DNA of 64,000 nt from Ga0077523 sp038324085 (GTDB taxonomy: Bacteria > Pseudomonadota > Gammaproteobacteria > Burkholderiales > Ga0077523): the NCBI GenBank assembly GCA_038324085.1, contig JBBQHP010000024.1, positions 1 through 64,000 of the forward strand, read 5' to 3'. The translations under genes were made by a program, and so were the position numbers. Numbering within the stretch: position 1 is the first letter of the stretch; each line of letters starts with the position of its first letter. Below the pieces are notes generated by a model. It was given only the letters and a program-made list of their open reading frames with translations, had not been told where the DNA came from and did not search any database. Shown here in pieces: positions 1-8,248 of this stretch.

Positions 1-1978
1 CGCTGTTGGCAAACACCACACGACCCGTCCCACCGATGGTCTGGGTCATGTTCTGACCGTAGGTGTACAGGTCACCCGCAAGGGTCAGCGTCCGGTTCGC
101 TCCGCTGAGCGTCAGGTCTCCGCTGTCCACACGCAGCACCGAACTCGTGGGCACGGTCAGATCCGTGGCCAGCGTTACGCCATTGAAAAAGATCGAACCG
201 TTGTTCAGCGTGACGACGCCGGCTTGGAGCGTTGCGTTCGACAGGGTGGAACCGTTGCCGAACGCGATGCCGCCGCCGCCATTGACTTGCAGCACCCCGC
301 CCTTCAGATCCAGGACGATCGACGAAGCCACGCTAACGGCACCGCCGCCGGTCGCGTCGCTATTGGGCGCAAGGGTCAGATTGAGGCGATCAGCAGTCGC
401 CGCATTGCTGTCGGTGATGCTCGAATTCAGCGCGATGTTGTTGTGCGCCGATAGCGTCAGCGTGTTCGTGCCGTGTCCGTTGTAGTCCAGCGGGGCCCCG
501 GCATTCCAGACTATGTCCCCGGCTTGCGTCCCGCCGGCGCCGGTGGTGATCGTGACGTTCGCCCCGCCGGTCAGCGCGGCGCGGATGAGATCGACGCCGA
601 GCTGCGCACCGTCCGCCGTCGACAGGAACGGATTCGCGTCACCGATGCCCGTCGCGACACCGACCCCCGCGACGATCGCGATGTTGTTCGGGTCGATGAG
701 CCAGGTGCCACCGGAACCGGCAGGGGCGGTGACGTCCGGCGTCGTGGAGATCGCAAGCGATCCCCCGGAGGTCTCGATGAAACCGCCATTGCCCCCGAAG
801 GCACCGCCCCTCGCAGACACCCTGCCGTGTACGGCGGAAAACTCGTCGGACCAGACGACGACCGTGCCACCATTGCCGCGCGTCAGCGCATCCGCCCGAA
901 CGATGGCACCCGGCGCGATGTAGGCGCGCAGGGCGTTCGGCGCACTGGAATCGTGTCCCCGTGGGCCGCCACCGATGTACACGCTCCCGCCACCCGTGGC
1001 ACCGGAGGCGTCGACGACGCCGTGTTCGCGCAGCCCGACCTGGGCCCCGCTCAGGATGATCCTGCCTCCGGTTCCGGTGGTCCCCTGGGCCGAGACCGAA
1101 CCCTCCACCCAGGTGGTGCCGCCGGATTCCACGCGAACTTCGCCACCGGTTGCGCCATTTGCGGTAACGACGGCGTCGGATGCGATCGTCGTGTCGCCGG
1201 AAGCCATGAGACGTACGTGGCCCGACTCATCCACGACCGCGCGTGTCGCTTCCACATTGCCACCGGCGCGAATGGTGCCGGCATAGATACCTACGCCGCT
1301 CGCCACCAGCTGCCCTACGTTGACGGCCTCACCCCCGGCTGTGATCTCGACCTGGACGTACGGCCGGTTCGAGTCCATCAACGTGGCGGTCTTGCCGGCC
1401 GCGAGGACGATCGATCCGTCGGGAGCCGAAACGACGCCGTTGTTCTCGATCGACGGCGCGATCAGGTAGATTGAACCGCCGTCCAGTGCGCGCAACGTAC
1501 CGTCGTTGCGAATGTTGCCCGCGGCACTGCCGGCGGTGAAGGAGAGCCGCCCCGACAGGAAATCGGCGTTCGAGATGTTCAGCGTGGACGCAACGAGCCC
1601 CGCGACGTCCACCTGCGCCCCGGGACCGAATACGATCCCGTTGGGATTGATGAGAAACACCTGGCCGTTGGATTGCAACGCGCCGAGGATCTGGCTGGGA
1701 TCGCCACCCACCACCCGGTTCAGAACCTGACTCGCCGCCGACTGCTGAACGAAACGCGTGACTTCGTTCTGACCGATGGAGAACGATTGCCAGTTGATGA
1801 CGGTACCCGGCGCATTCGTGACGGTCAGCGCGTTGCCCTGCGTCTGAAAGCTCGCCCCGCCCGCGACGACGTTCGGATCGAGCGGATTGCCGAATGTGGT
1901 GAATGGAAAGCACGCGGCGAGGGCCATTGCTAAGGCCCGGGGGCGAAGTCGATGCGGGTACGGTCGGCGTTTGTCCAT
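1..1978 (-). CDS. TpsA-type secreted exoprotein (filamentous haemagglutinin family), N-terminal part
   Basis: Secreted partner of a two-partner secretion system: a large beta-helical adhesin or haemagglutinin exported through the TpsB pore encoded just upstream. The minus frame is open from an ATG at 1978 to the window edge (659 codons, no stop), so the gene is cut. Residues 1-30 look like a signal peptide. Residues about 31-150 form the TPS (haemagglutination activity) domain, including INWQSFSIGQNEVTRF near 61-76 and the diagnostic NPNG at 111-114 followed by IVFGPGAQVDVAGLVAS. The remainder is rich in G, N, T, S and V, as expected for a beta-helix. The start lies 10 bp after the tpsB stop, with a GAAGG ribosome site. 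The ligand or target cannot be told from this part. Confidence 0.9.
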   Translation of the reverse strand, partial: MDKRRPYPHRLRPRALAMALAACFPFTTFGNPLDPNVVAGGASFQTQGNALTVTNAPGTVINWQSFSIGQNEVTRFVQQSAASQVLNRVVGGDPSQILGALQSNGQVFLINPNGIVFGPGAQVDVAGLVASTLNISNADFLSGRLSFTAGSAAGNIRNDGTLRALDGGSIYLIAPSIENNGVVSAPDGSIVLAAGKTATLMDSNRPYVQVEITAGGEAVNVGQLVASGVGIYAGTIRAGGNVEATRAVVDESGHVRLMASGDTTIASDAVVTANGATGGEVRVESGGTTWVEGSVSAQGTTGTGGRIILSGAQVGLREHGVVDASGATGGGSVYIGGGPRGHDSSAPNALRAYIAPGAIVRADALTRGNGGTVVVWSDEFSAVHGRVSARGGAFGGNGGFIETSGGSLAISTTPDVTAPAGSGGTWLIDPNNIAIVAGVGVATGIGDANPFLSTADGAQLGVDLIRAALTGGANVTITTGAGGTQAGDIVWNAGAPLDYNGHGTNTLTLSAHNNIALNSSITDSNAATADRLNLTLAPNSDATGGGAVSVASSIVLDLKGGVLQVNGGGGIAFGNGSTLSNATLQAGVVTLNNGSIFFNGVTLATDLTVPTSSVLRVDSGDLTLSGANRTLTLAGDLYTYGQNMTQTIGGTGRVVFANS

Positions 1979-1988
1979 GCCTTCGATC

Positions 1989-3680
1989 TCAGAAATAGGC
2001 TGCGGCCACGCCCTGCAGGCGTTGATCGCCCCGGCCTTGCAGGCCGCCGGGCTGGATCACGACTCCGTAGTCGAGGCGCAAGGAAAAAATCGTCTTGTAG
2101 TTGGCGCGCAGACCCAGGCCCGCGCTGCTCACCGATTCGCGCGCCTGTTCGCCCGGCAATGGTGCAACGCGGGTGACCTGCCCGGCGTCCGCGAACACGA
2201 CCATGCGCGCGCTGGCGCCGCCGAATATCCGGCCGCCGAAGTCGGGGGAATACAGTTCGAGCGACACGCGACTGCCGCGATCGTTGACGATTTCGCGTTC
2301 GATGAATCCGCGTACGGAGTCCAGTCCGCCGATGCCGTACTGCTCGCCCGGGACCAGTCGTTCGTTGGTGTATTGGGCATTCGCCGACAGCCGCAACTGG
2401 AAATCCCGGGGCAGTGCTTGAGCGATCGTCGCGCCGTAGCGATACAGCGTGTAGGTGGGGCTCGCTCCCTGCCGGGTTGCGTCGAATGCATCGCGTCCGC
2501 CATCGTTGCTCCCCGGGATGTTGTGGAATGCCGAGAGGAAACCGGACAGGTCCGTGTTGTTGGCCGAATAGCGCGCCGAATAGCGGGCGCTGACGGGATG
2601 CAGGGTGATGTCGGGTATCAAGCTGCCTGACGCCCCCACGAACTGGGCGTCATTGCGGAAATCGCGCCAATCGAAGCCGAAGCTGAATCTCTGATCGAGT
2701 TCCAGCCGGCGGGGCAGGTTCCAGTTGTAGCGGAACGTGTAGAAGTTGCCACTGCCGCTGATGGCAAAGTTGCCTGCCGCCGTGCTCACGGTGCCGGAGT
2801 TCACGTTCGAATATACGTAGCCGACCTCCACGGTATCGCCGAGCCGATACAGGGGAACCCGATAGCCCACGCCGACTATGTTCACGTCGCGGGGATTCTC
2901 GGGCGCCGTCACATATTGCGCCGAGAGTGCGTGATCGCGATCGAACAGGTTCGAATGCTGGACCGCGACCCCTGCGCGCAGAATGCCGGTCGACGGTGTC
3001 CCGGTGCTGTCGAGACTGAGCGAAAGGCGCAGCGGCGGGGCATCCGAGACGCGTGCCACTGCATCCACGGTCCCGTCCTTGTCGCCCGCTCGCAGGACGA
3101 TCCTGGTCTGCTTCGACGCACTTTCATTGGCGGTACGGAGGTTGCGCGCGACGGCGTCGACATTCGGTGCCTCGCCCGGTTTCAGCGCGGGCAGGGAGCG
3201 CAGGACATTGGCGGTCGAGAAATGCTTATTGCCCTCGACGATGATCTGTCCGAGCTTCGGCTCCATGACCGTGAAGTGGACGACCCCATCGGTCAGTTCC
3301 TGCTCCGGGATACGTACCTGGACTGCGGAATAGCCAACCTCGGCGTAGGCCGCGTTGAGCGCTTCCAGTGCCTGCTGCACTGTCGCGAAGGTCTTGCCGG
3401 TTCCGGCGAACGGCGCCAGCACCGCGGTTATGCGGCCCTGCGGCAGCAGCGTGTTGCCATCCACCTGGAACTTCTTGATGACGAAACGGGGCTCACCAGA
3501 CCCGTTGTCGGTCTGGGCGGAAGCTATGCCGCTCGCCAGTAAGAAAATCATCGCCAGCCATGCGGGGATGGTCCTAACCCCGAGATCTCCCTGCACTTTT
3601 GTATGTATTCCGCTGCGTTGGGAGAGGAATGCTAACGCGGAAACCTTCCGTTTGGAGAGATTTTTTATGCGGGTGTGCAT
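1989..3680 (-). CDS. TpsB outer-membrane transporter (ShlB/FhaC/HecB family)
   Basis: Outer-membrane beta-barrel that exports the adjacent TpsA protein. The 563-residue frame has a probable signal region ending near IASAQ (residues 51-56), two POTRA-like segments (about 66-140 and 142-215) and a C-terminal barrel (about 220-563) with the family VRGF motif at 456-459. It ends in phenylalanine, as usual for outer-membrane proteins. The start is uncertain: the ATG at 3680 gives a long lead before the hydrophobic core, and a GTG at 3596 would give a more ordinary signal peptide. The order tpsB-tpsA with a 10-bp gap indicates one operon. The 155 bp upstream (3681-3835) hold no gene I can support. 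Confidence 0.92.
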   Translation of the reverse strand: MHTRIKNLSKRKVSALAFLSQRSGIHTKVQGDLGVRTIPAWLAMIFLLASGIASAQTDNGSGEPRFVIKKFQVDGNTLLPQGRITAVLAPFAGTGKTFATVQQALEALNAAYAEVGYSAVQVRIPEQELTDGVVHFTVMEPKLGQIIVEGNKHFSTANVLRSLPALKPGEAPNVDAVARNLRTANESASKQTRIVLRAGDKDGTVDAVARVSDAPPLRLSLSLDSTGTPSTGILRAGVAVQHSNLFDRDHALSAQYVTAPENPRDVNIVGVGYRVPLYRLGDTVEVGYVYSNVNSGTVSTAAGNFAISGSGNFYTFRYNWNLPRRLELDQRFSFGFDWRDFRNDAQFVGASGSLIPDITLHPVSARYSARYSANNTDLSGFLSAFHNIPGSNDGGRDAFDATRQGASPTYTLYRYGATIAQALPRDFQLRLSANAQYTNERLVPGEQYGIGGLDSVRGFIEREIVNDRGSRVSLELYSPDFGGRIFGGASARMVVFADAGQVTRVAPLPGEQARESVSSAGLGLRANYKTIFSLRLDYGVVIQPGGLQGRGDQRLQGVAAAYF

Positions 3681-3835
3681 GACAGTCGCTAGATAGAGAC
3701 GCCTACTGCTTCATGTTGTCCGGAGGTTGTGACGAGAGCGTGTACTTACATTTCATTTTCTGTGACTTACGAGGGGATGAGATTTCGCGATCGCGCTGGC
3801 TCCCGGAAAGGGCACAAGGTAGGTCCGCAGGCGGT

Positions 3836-4690
3836 CTAGATTCGTGCCGGCGTAAACGTGTCGCAGGCCTTGAGTTCCCCCGAATCGAGCCCGCGCTTGA
3901 ACCAACGAACCCTCTGCTCCGACGTGCCATGCGTGAAGCTCTCGGGTGCCACATACCCCTGGCCCTGCTGCTGTAGTCGATCATCGCCGATCGCGGCCGC
4001 AGCACCGAGCCCCTCCTCCACGTCGCCGGCTTCCAGGATATTTCGAGCGCGGTTGGCGTGATTCGCCCACAGGCCGGCGAAACAATCGGCCTGCAGTTCC
4101 TGGCGGACCGAAAGCTGGTTGGCGTGCGCCTCGCCACCACGCTGACTGGCGGCCCGCACCTTTTCGGAGATCCCGAGCAGGTTCTGGACGTGGTGCCCGA
4201 CTTCGTGAGCGATGACATAGGCCTGGGCGAAATCGCCCGGTGCGCCGAAGCGTTGCGCGAGCATGCGGTAGAAGTCCAGATCGATATAGACCTGCCGATC
4301 CCCGGGGCAGTAGAACGGACCGACTGCCGCGCCGGCCCGGCCGCAGGCCGATTGGACCGCGCCGGTGAACAATACCAGTCGGGGTGCGACATATAGACTG
4401 CCGGCACGCCGGAATACATCCGTCCAGGTGTCTTCGGTGTCCGCCAGCACGACCGAAACGAAATCCTTCAGGCGATCCGCCGCCGGATCGGCCGGCGCCC
4501 GTTGTTGCTCCTGCCCGGAATTGCCCGCCTGTCCGCCACCCTCCAGGATCAGCCTGGGATCGACGCCGAAGAACATGGCGATCAGCGCGACGACCACCAC
4601 GCCGATGCCGCCCCCGGCGAACCCGCCCGGGATTCGGATGGCACGCCTGTCCTCGACATTGTCACTGCGTCTCCCAGATTCCCAGCGCAT
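3836..4690 (-). CDS. neutral zinc metallopeptidase, YpfJ family
   Basis: Membrane-anchored putative metallopeptidase of 284 residues. It starts with the family-typical MRWESGRRSDNVEDRR, then a glycine-rich stretch and one membrane segment (about 23-41). The catalytic zinc motif HEVGHH is at 162-167, and the third ligand is probably the glutamate of ELQADCFAG near 198. Length and layout match the family, whose substrates are poorly known. The reading frame stays open upstream to 5041, but that extension is arginine-rich out-of-frame sequence, so the ATG at 4690 is the real start. The first 109 bp overlap the end of the upstream gene. Confidence 0.88.
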   Translation of the reverse strand: MRWESGRRSDNVEDRRAIRIPGGFAGGGIGVVVVALIAMFFGVDPRLILEGGGQAGNSGQEQQRAPADPAADRLKDFVSVVLADTEDTWTDVFRRAGSLYVAPRLVLFTGAVQSACGRAGAAVGPFYCPGDRQVYIDLDFYRMLAQRFGAPGDFAQAYVIAHEVGHHVQNLLGISEKVRAASQRGGEAHANQLSVRQELQADCFAGLWANHANRARNILEAGDVEEGLGAAAAIGDDRLQQQGQGYVAPESFTHGTSEQRVRWFKRGLDSGELKACDTFTPARI

Positions 4691-5703
4691 GTGCGGATTC
4701 TCCGGCGGTTCACTTTGGGGCGCTTCGAACCCGTCGGCATCCGTCTCGGCTCCGCCACTACGTACAGACCGTACCTCGGATCGGGTTGCGCCGCCAGCCG
4801 CGCGGCGACGTCGATCCGTTTCAACAGCGCCAGCTCGGGCTTCGACCACGCCGGGGCGCGCAACAGGTCGCCCAGCGCGTGATTCTGAATCAGCCCGGCG
4901 CGCGCAGCGTCGGCCAGCGCCCTGGACGTCTCGATCAGCACCTGCGCACCGGCGTACGGTCGGGCGGGAAAGTCCGGATTGTTGTCCGGCATCACGCCCA
5001 CGTGAATCCCGTCCAACGCTGCAAGAGATGACGACAGGCACGGCCGCAACACCGAAAGCACCACGATCGTGGAACGCGAGCTCACCGTGTCCTCCACCGC
5101 AAAACTGGTGCGGACTTCATTGTGGCCGACGACGTACAAGAGGTCGTTCACGTCCTCGTGGTAGAGCAGGGTGCCGCGGATCTCGGAGCGCTGGCTGGCA
5201 GCACCGAGACTGCCCGCACGGGTCTCGCGGTAGTGGACCACCAGTTCATCAAAGGTGATCTCGACGTGCGCAACGTTGACCGAGTCCGGCGCGAGGTAGC
5301 TGCGCCGCAGGCACAGCATCGTGCGCGGCAGCTCGCGACGCAGGCGCTCTGGCGTAAGCGCGGTGCGCGACAGCGCTTCGATCGCCCTCACCAGCTCCGC
5401 GCCGGGCTCCTCGGTCTGAACCACAAGCCCTGCAGCCTCGAGCACGGCCTTCAGGCGGGAGAGCTTGGACTGCGACAATTTCTCGATGGTCTCGCGCCGG
5501 GCGGCCCGGTAGAAATCGTCCCGCGTCAGCCCTTCGCGGGTGGCCATCGGTTCGAGCGCATCGTAGGCGACGGACAGCCGCCCGCCGTGCCGTTCCCGGG
5601 CCAGGTCGAGCGCATCGACCACGGCGCGGCGAAGCAGGACGACGCGGTCGCTGCGGTCGGTTGAGCCCAAGCGGATACCTGCGGGGTTGCGAATCGTTGC
5701 CAC
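4582..5703 (-). CDS. hypothetical protein, possible regulator
   Basis: I do not recognise this 373-residue protein. It starts at a GTG (5703). The N-terminal 90 residues are helical and charged, with a segment near 70-90 (ETIEKLSQSKLSRLKAVLE) that could be a DNA-binding helix pair. The middle (about 130-330) looks like a mixed alpha/beta globular domain. The last 40 or so residues (after about 330) are arginine- and serine-rich and overlap the start of the peptidase gene, so they may be an unnatural read-through tail. It is divergent from the aldolase gene, and repeats lie at its own 5' end, which is the arrangement of an autoregulated regulator. That role is inference only. Confidence 0.55.
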   Translation of the reverse strand: MATIRNPAGIRLGSTDRSDRVVLLRRAVVDALDLARERHGGRLSVAYDALEPMATREGLTRDDFYRAARRETIEKLSQSKLSRLKAVLEAAGLVVQTEEPGAELVRAIEALSRTALTPERLRRELPRTMLCLRRSYLAPDSVNVAHVEITFDELVVHYRETRAGSLGAASQRSEIRGTLLYHEDVNDLLYVVGHNEVRTSFAVEDTVSSRSTIVVLSVLRPCLSSSLAALDGIHVGVMPDNNPDFPARPYAGAQVLIETSRALADAARAGLIQNHALGDLLRAPAWSKPELALLKRIDVAARLAAQPDPRYGLYVVAEPRRMPTGSKRPKVNRRRIRTCAGNLGDAVTMSRTGVPSESRAGSPGAASAWWSSR

Positions 5704-5745
5704 GAATTGCGCAACGCTGCCATCGAATGCGCAACGTGTGGCAAC
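5696..5745. promoter_or_regulatory. repeat-rich divergent promoter/operator region
   Basis: Between the divergent hypothetical and aldolase genes lie an inverted repeat, GTTGCCAC (5696-5703) and GTGGCAAC (5738-5745). Inside it is a direct repeat, CGAATTGCGCAACG (5703-5716) and CGAATGCGCAACG (5724-5736), with starts 21 bp apart, two helical turns. This is the form expected of a dimeric regulator site. The left arm covers the GTG start of the minus-strand gene. No clear -35/-10 pair was found. Confidence 0.4.
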
Positions 5746-5820
5746 GCTTGCGGCGACGCCAGGGCGTCAGGTCGATATCTTACGCGGCGTTCGTTCCCGA
5801 CCCCAACCGAGGAGACCCCC

Positions 5821-6740
5821 ATGGCTCAGCCGTTCTCGATCGTCGCCGCCGCCTTCACGCCGTTCGATCCCGATGGCTCCGTCGCCGTCGACGTCATCGA
5901 ACGCCAGCTCGCCGGACTCCTGAACGACGGCGCCGATGGCGCGTTCGTCTGCGGCACCACGGGTGAGGGCGCCGCGCTCTCCACGCCCGAGCGCAAGCAG
6001 GTCGCCGAAGCGTGGATCGGCGCAGCCCCCGACGGCTTCGAAATCATCGTTCACGTGGGTCACGCTGCGATTGCCGACGCCGCCGACCTGGCCCGTCACG
6101 CGGCGAATGCCGGCGCCATCGCCGCGGTGGCGCCCATTTCCTCAAGCCCCGGTCGGCCGTCGAAACAACGGACTGCCTCGCGAAGATCGCGCAAGCGGCG
6201 CCGAATCTTCCCTTCTACTATTACCATATCCCCATGGTGAGCGGTGTCACCGTTCCCGCCGCGGCCGTGGCGCAGGAAGCGCTGGCGCGCATCCCGAACT
6301 TCGCCGGCGTCAAGTTCACCGGCGAAGACCTGGGTGACCTCGGCCGCGTGATAGAAGTGTGCGGCGACCGCTGTCGGGTGTTCTTCGGTCGGGACGACAT
6401 GCTCCTGCCTGCCATGGCCCTGGGCGTGCGCAACGCGGTCGGCATGACCTTCAATTTCACTGCGCCGATCGCACGTGCCATGGTCCATGCCTTCGGCGGC
6501 AGGGACATCGCCAAGGCCGCATGTCATCAGAAAGTGATCCGCGACATCCTGGGCGCCGCCATGCCGTTCGGGATAGTCAATGCCCTGAAGGCGCTCGGAC
6601 AGCAGGTCGCGATCGATTGCGGACCTTGCCGCCTGCCGCTCACGACCCTTACGCATGGCGAAGCGCGTTCGCTCGCCGACGCGGTCGATCTGCGCGGCGC
6701 ACTGGCAGCGGTCAGGAACGCGGCGTTGAAGGCGGCCTGA
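5821..6740 (+). pseudogene. DapA/NanA-superfamily lyase/aldolase, frameshifted
   Basis: Class I aldolase-fold enzyme of the dihydrodipicolinate synthase / N-acetylneuraminate lyase superfamily. The first frame (ATG 5821) gives residues 1-105, including GTTGEG at 45-50, ending ...AIAAVAP. Homology then continues in another frame from 6135 (HFLKPRSAVET, FYYYHIP, then the Schiff-base lysine in GVKFTGED) to the stop at 6740. Joining the frames needs one base added in the CCC run at 6133-6135 and gives about 306 residues, the normal family length. It is therefore either a recent one-base deletion or a sequencing/assembly error. The substrate is unknown; a malonate, keto-acid or sugar-acid role cannot be decided. 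It ends 2 bp from the convergent CoA-ligase gene. Confidence 0.8.
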
Positions 6741-6742
6741 AC

Positions 6743-8248
6743 TCAGGCGCCGAAGCGATCCCGGAGGACGGCCTTCTGCACCTTGCCCATGGCATTGCGC
6801 GGCAGGTCATCCAGGACATGCACGCGCTTCGGAACCTTGTAGCCGGCAAGGAGCGATTTCAATCTCGCGATCAGCGCGGCCTCTGCGACCTCGGCACCCG
6901 GCGCCGCCACGACCACCGCCACGACTGCTTCGCCAAAGTCGGCATGCGGCACCCCGATCACGGCTGACTCGAGCACCTCCGACATCGCATCGAGCACCAG
7001 CTCGATCTCCTTCGGATACACGTTGTAGCCGCCCGTGATGATGAGATCCTTGGCGCGCCCGACGATAGCGAGATAGCCGTCGGCATCGAAGCAACCGACA
7101 TCGCCGGTTCTGAACCACCCATCCGCGGTGAATTCCTCGGCCGTCCTGTCGGGCAGGTTCCAGTAGCCCTTGAACAGGCTTCGGCCCTGGATCTGGACGC
7201 CGCCGATGGCGCCTGCCGGAAGCGGCAGATCCGCCGCGTCCGCGATGCGTACCGCGACATCGCGCAGGGGAAATCCAACCGAACCCGCCCGGCGCTCGCC
7301 GTCGAGCGGGTTGGACGTGATGATGCCGGCCTCGCTCATGCCGTAGCGCTCGAGGATGCGCTGATTGGTGCGCGCCTCGAACGCGGCGAACGTGTCGAGC
7401 AGCAACGGCGCGGAACCCGAAACGAACAGCCTGACGTTGGCTGCCGACTGGCGCGTGAATGCGGGCTCGGCGAGGAGCCGGGTGTAGAAGGTCGGGACGC
7501 CCATCATCACGCTCGCCCGCGGCAGGTCGCGAATCACCGTGCGCGCGTCGAACCGCGCGTGGAAGAGCATGCGCGAGCCGGACAGCATGGCGCAGTGAGT
7601 GGCGACGAACAGGCCATGAATATGAAACAACGGCAGCGCGTGCAACAGTGTGTCGCGAGCCGCGAAGCCCCATGCATCGACCAGGGCTTCCCCATTCGCG
7701 ACGAGACTGCCGTGCGTGATCATCGCGCCTTTGGAACGACCGGTGGTTCCCGAGGTATAGACCAGTACGGCGAGATCATCCGGACTCGCTTCGACGACCG
7801 GAAAGTGCGGATCGTGATCATCGATGCTCGCGAGCAGTGAGCCGCCACCATCGGCATCGAGGGTCATCACCGCGCGGGTGCCGGCGGCGTGAGCGAGCGG
7901 CTCGAGCGCCGCCAGGGACCCGGTTCGACACAAGAAAGCGGCGGGTGCCGCATCAGCCAGGAAGAATTCGATCTCCGCCGGCTGATACGCCGTGTTGAGC
8001 GGCAGGTAGACGAAGCCCGCGCGCAGGCATGCAAGATAGAGCGCGAGCGCTTCGGGTGACTTCTCCACTTGCGCGGCCACGCGATCCCCGCGTTGCAATC
8101 CGGCGCCGGACAGTCGCCAGGCGATGCGGCCGGAGAGCGTCAATACCGCGCCGTAGCTCCAGCACACGCCGGCTTCGGTTTCGAGCAGCACGACGCCCCG
8201 GTCCGCCGGCGCGCGCGCTTCGACCAGCACCATGAAATTGGCGGTCAT
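6743..8248 (-). CDS. malonyl-CoA synthetase-like acyl-CoA synthetase (ANL family)
   Basis: ATP-dependent acyl-CoA ligase of 501 residues, likely making malonyl-CoA or a similar acyl-CoA in the cytoplasm. The AMP-binding P-loop YTSGTTGRSKG is at 164-174, followed by ERYGMSE, the hinge region GWFRTGDVGCFDADGY and the C-terminal catalytic lysine in NAMGKVQK. Length and the closing GKVQK pattern fit the MatB group, but specificity is inferred from these and from the neighbour. The true start is the ATG at 8248, overlapping the stop of the upstream carboxyltransferase gene as ATGA. The longer frame to 8404 is out-of-frame sequence of that gene. It is the last gene of the liv-deacylase-carboxyltransferase-ligase series. 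Confidence 0.85.
   Translation of the reverse strand: MTANFMVLVEARAPADRGVVLLETEAGVCWSYGAVLTLSGRIAWRLSGAGLQRGDRVAAQVEKSPEALALYLACLRAGFVYLPLNTAYQPAEIEFFLADAAPAAFLCRTGSLAALEPLAHAAGTRAVMTLDADGGGSLLASIDDHDPHFPVVEASPDDLAVLVYTSGTTGRSKGAMITHGSLVANGEALVDAWGFAARDTLLHALPLFHIHGLFVATHCAMLSGSRMLFHARFDARTVIRDLPRASVMMGVPTFYTRLLAEPAFTRQSAANVRLFVSGSAPLLLDTFAAFEARTNQRILERYGMSEAGIITSNPLDGERRAGSVGFPLRDVAVRIADAADLPLPAGAIGGVQIQGRSLFKGYWNLPDRTAEEFTADGWFRTGDVGCFDADGYLAIVGRAKDLIITGGYNVYPKEIELVLDAMSEVLESAVIGVPHADFGEAVVAVVVAAPGAEVAEAALIARLKSLLAGYKVPKRVHVLDDLPRNAMGKVQKAVLRDRFGA

Noticed and set aside
473..1474. 333-codon plus-strand ORF across the TpsA region
   Set aside because: The minus frame carries the TPS domain motifs; the plus frame is an arginine/glycine/aspartate-rich shadow.
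1329..1913. 194-codon minus-strand ORF
   Set aside because: Lies in another frame of the same strand; the true tpsA frame runs through it from 1978 with the TPS domain.
4690..5041. Upstream extension of the metallopeptidase
   Set aside because: Arginine-rich out-of-frame sequence of the upstream gene; the family starts at MRWES.
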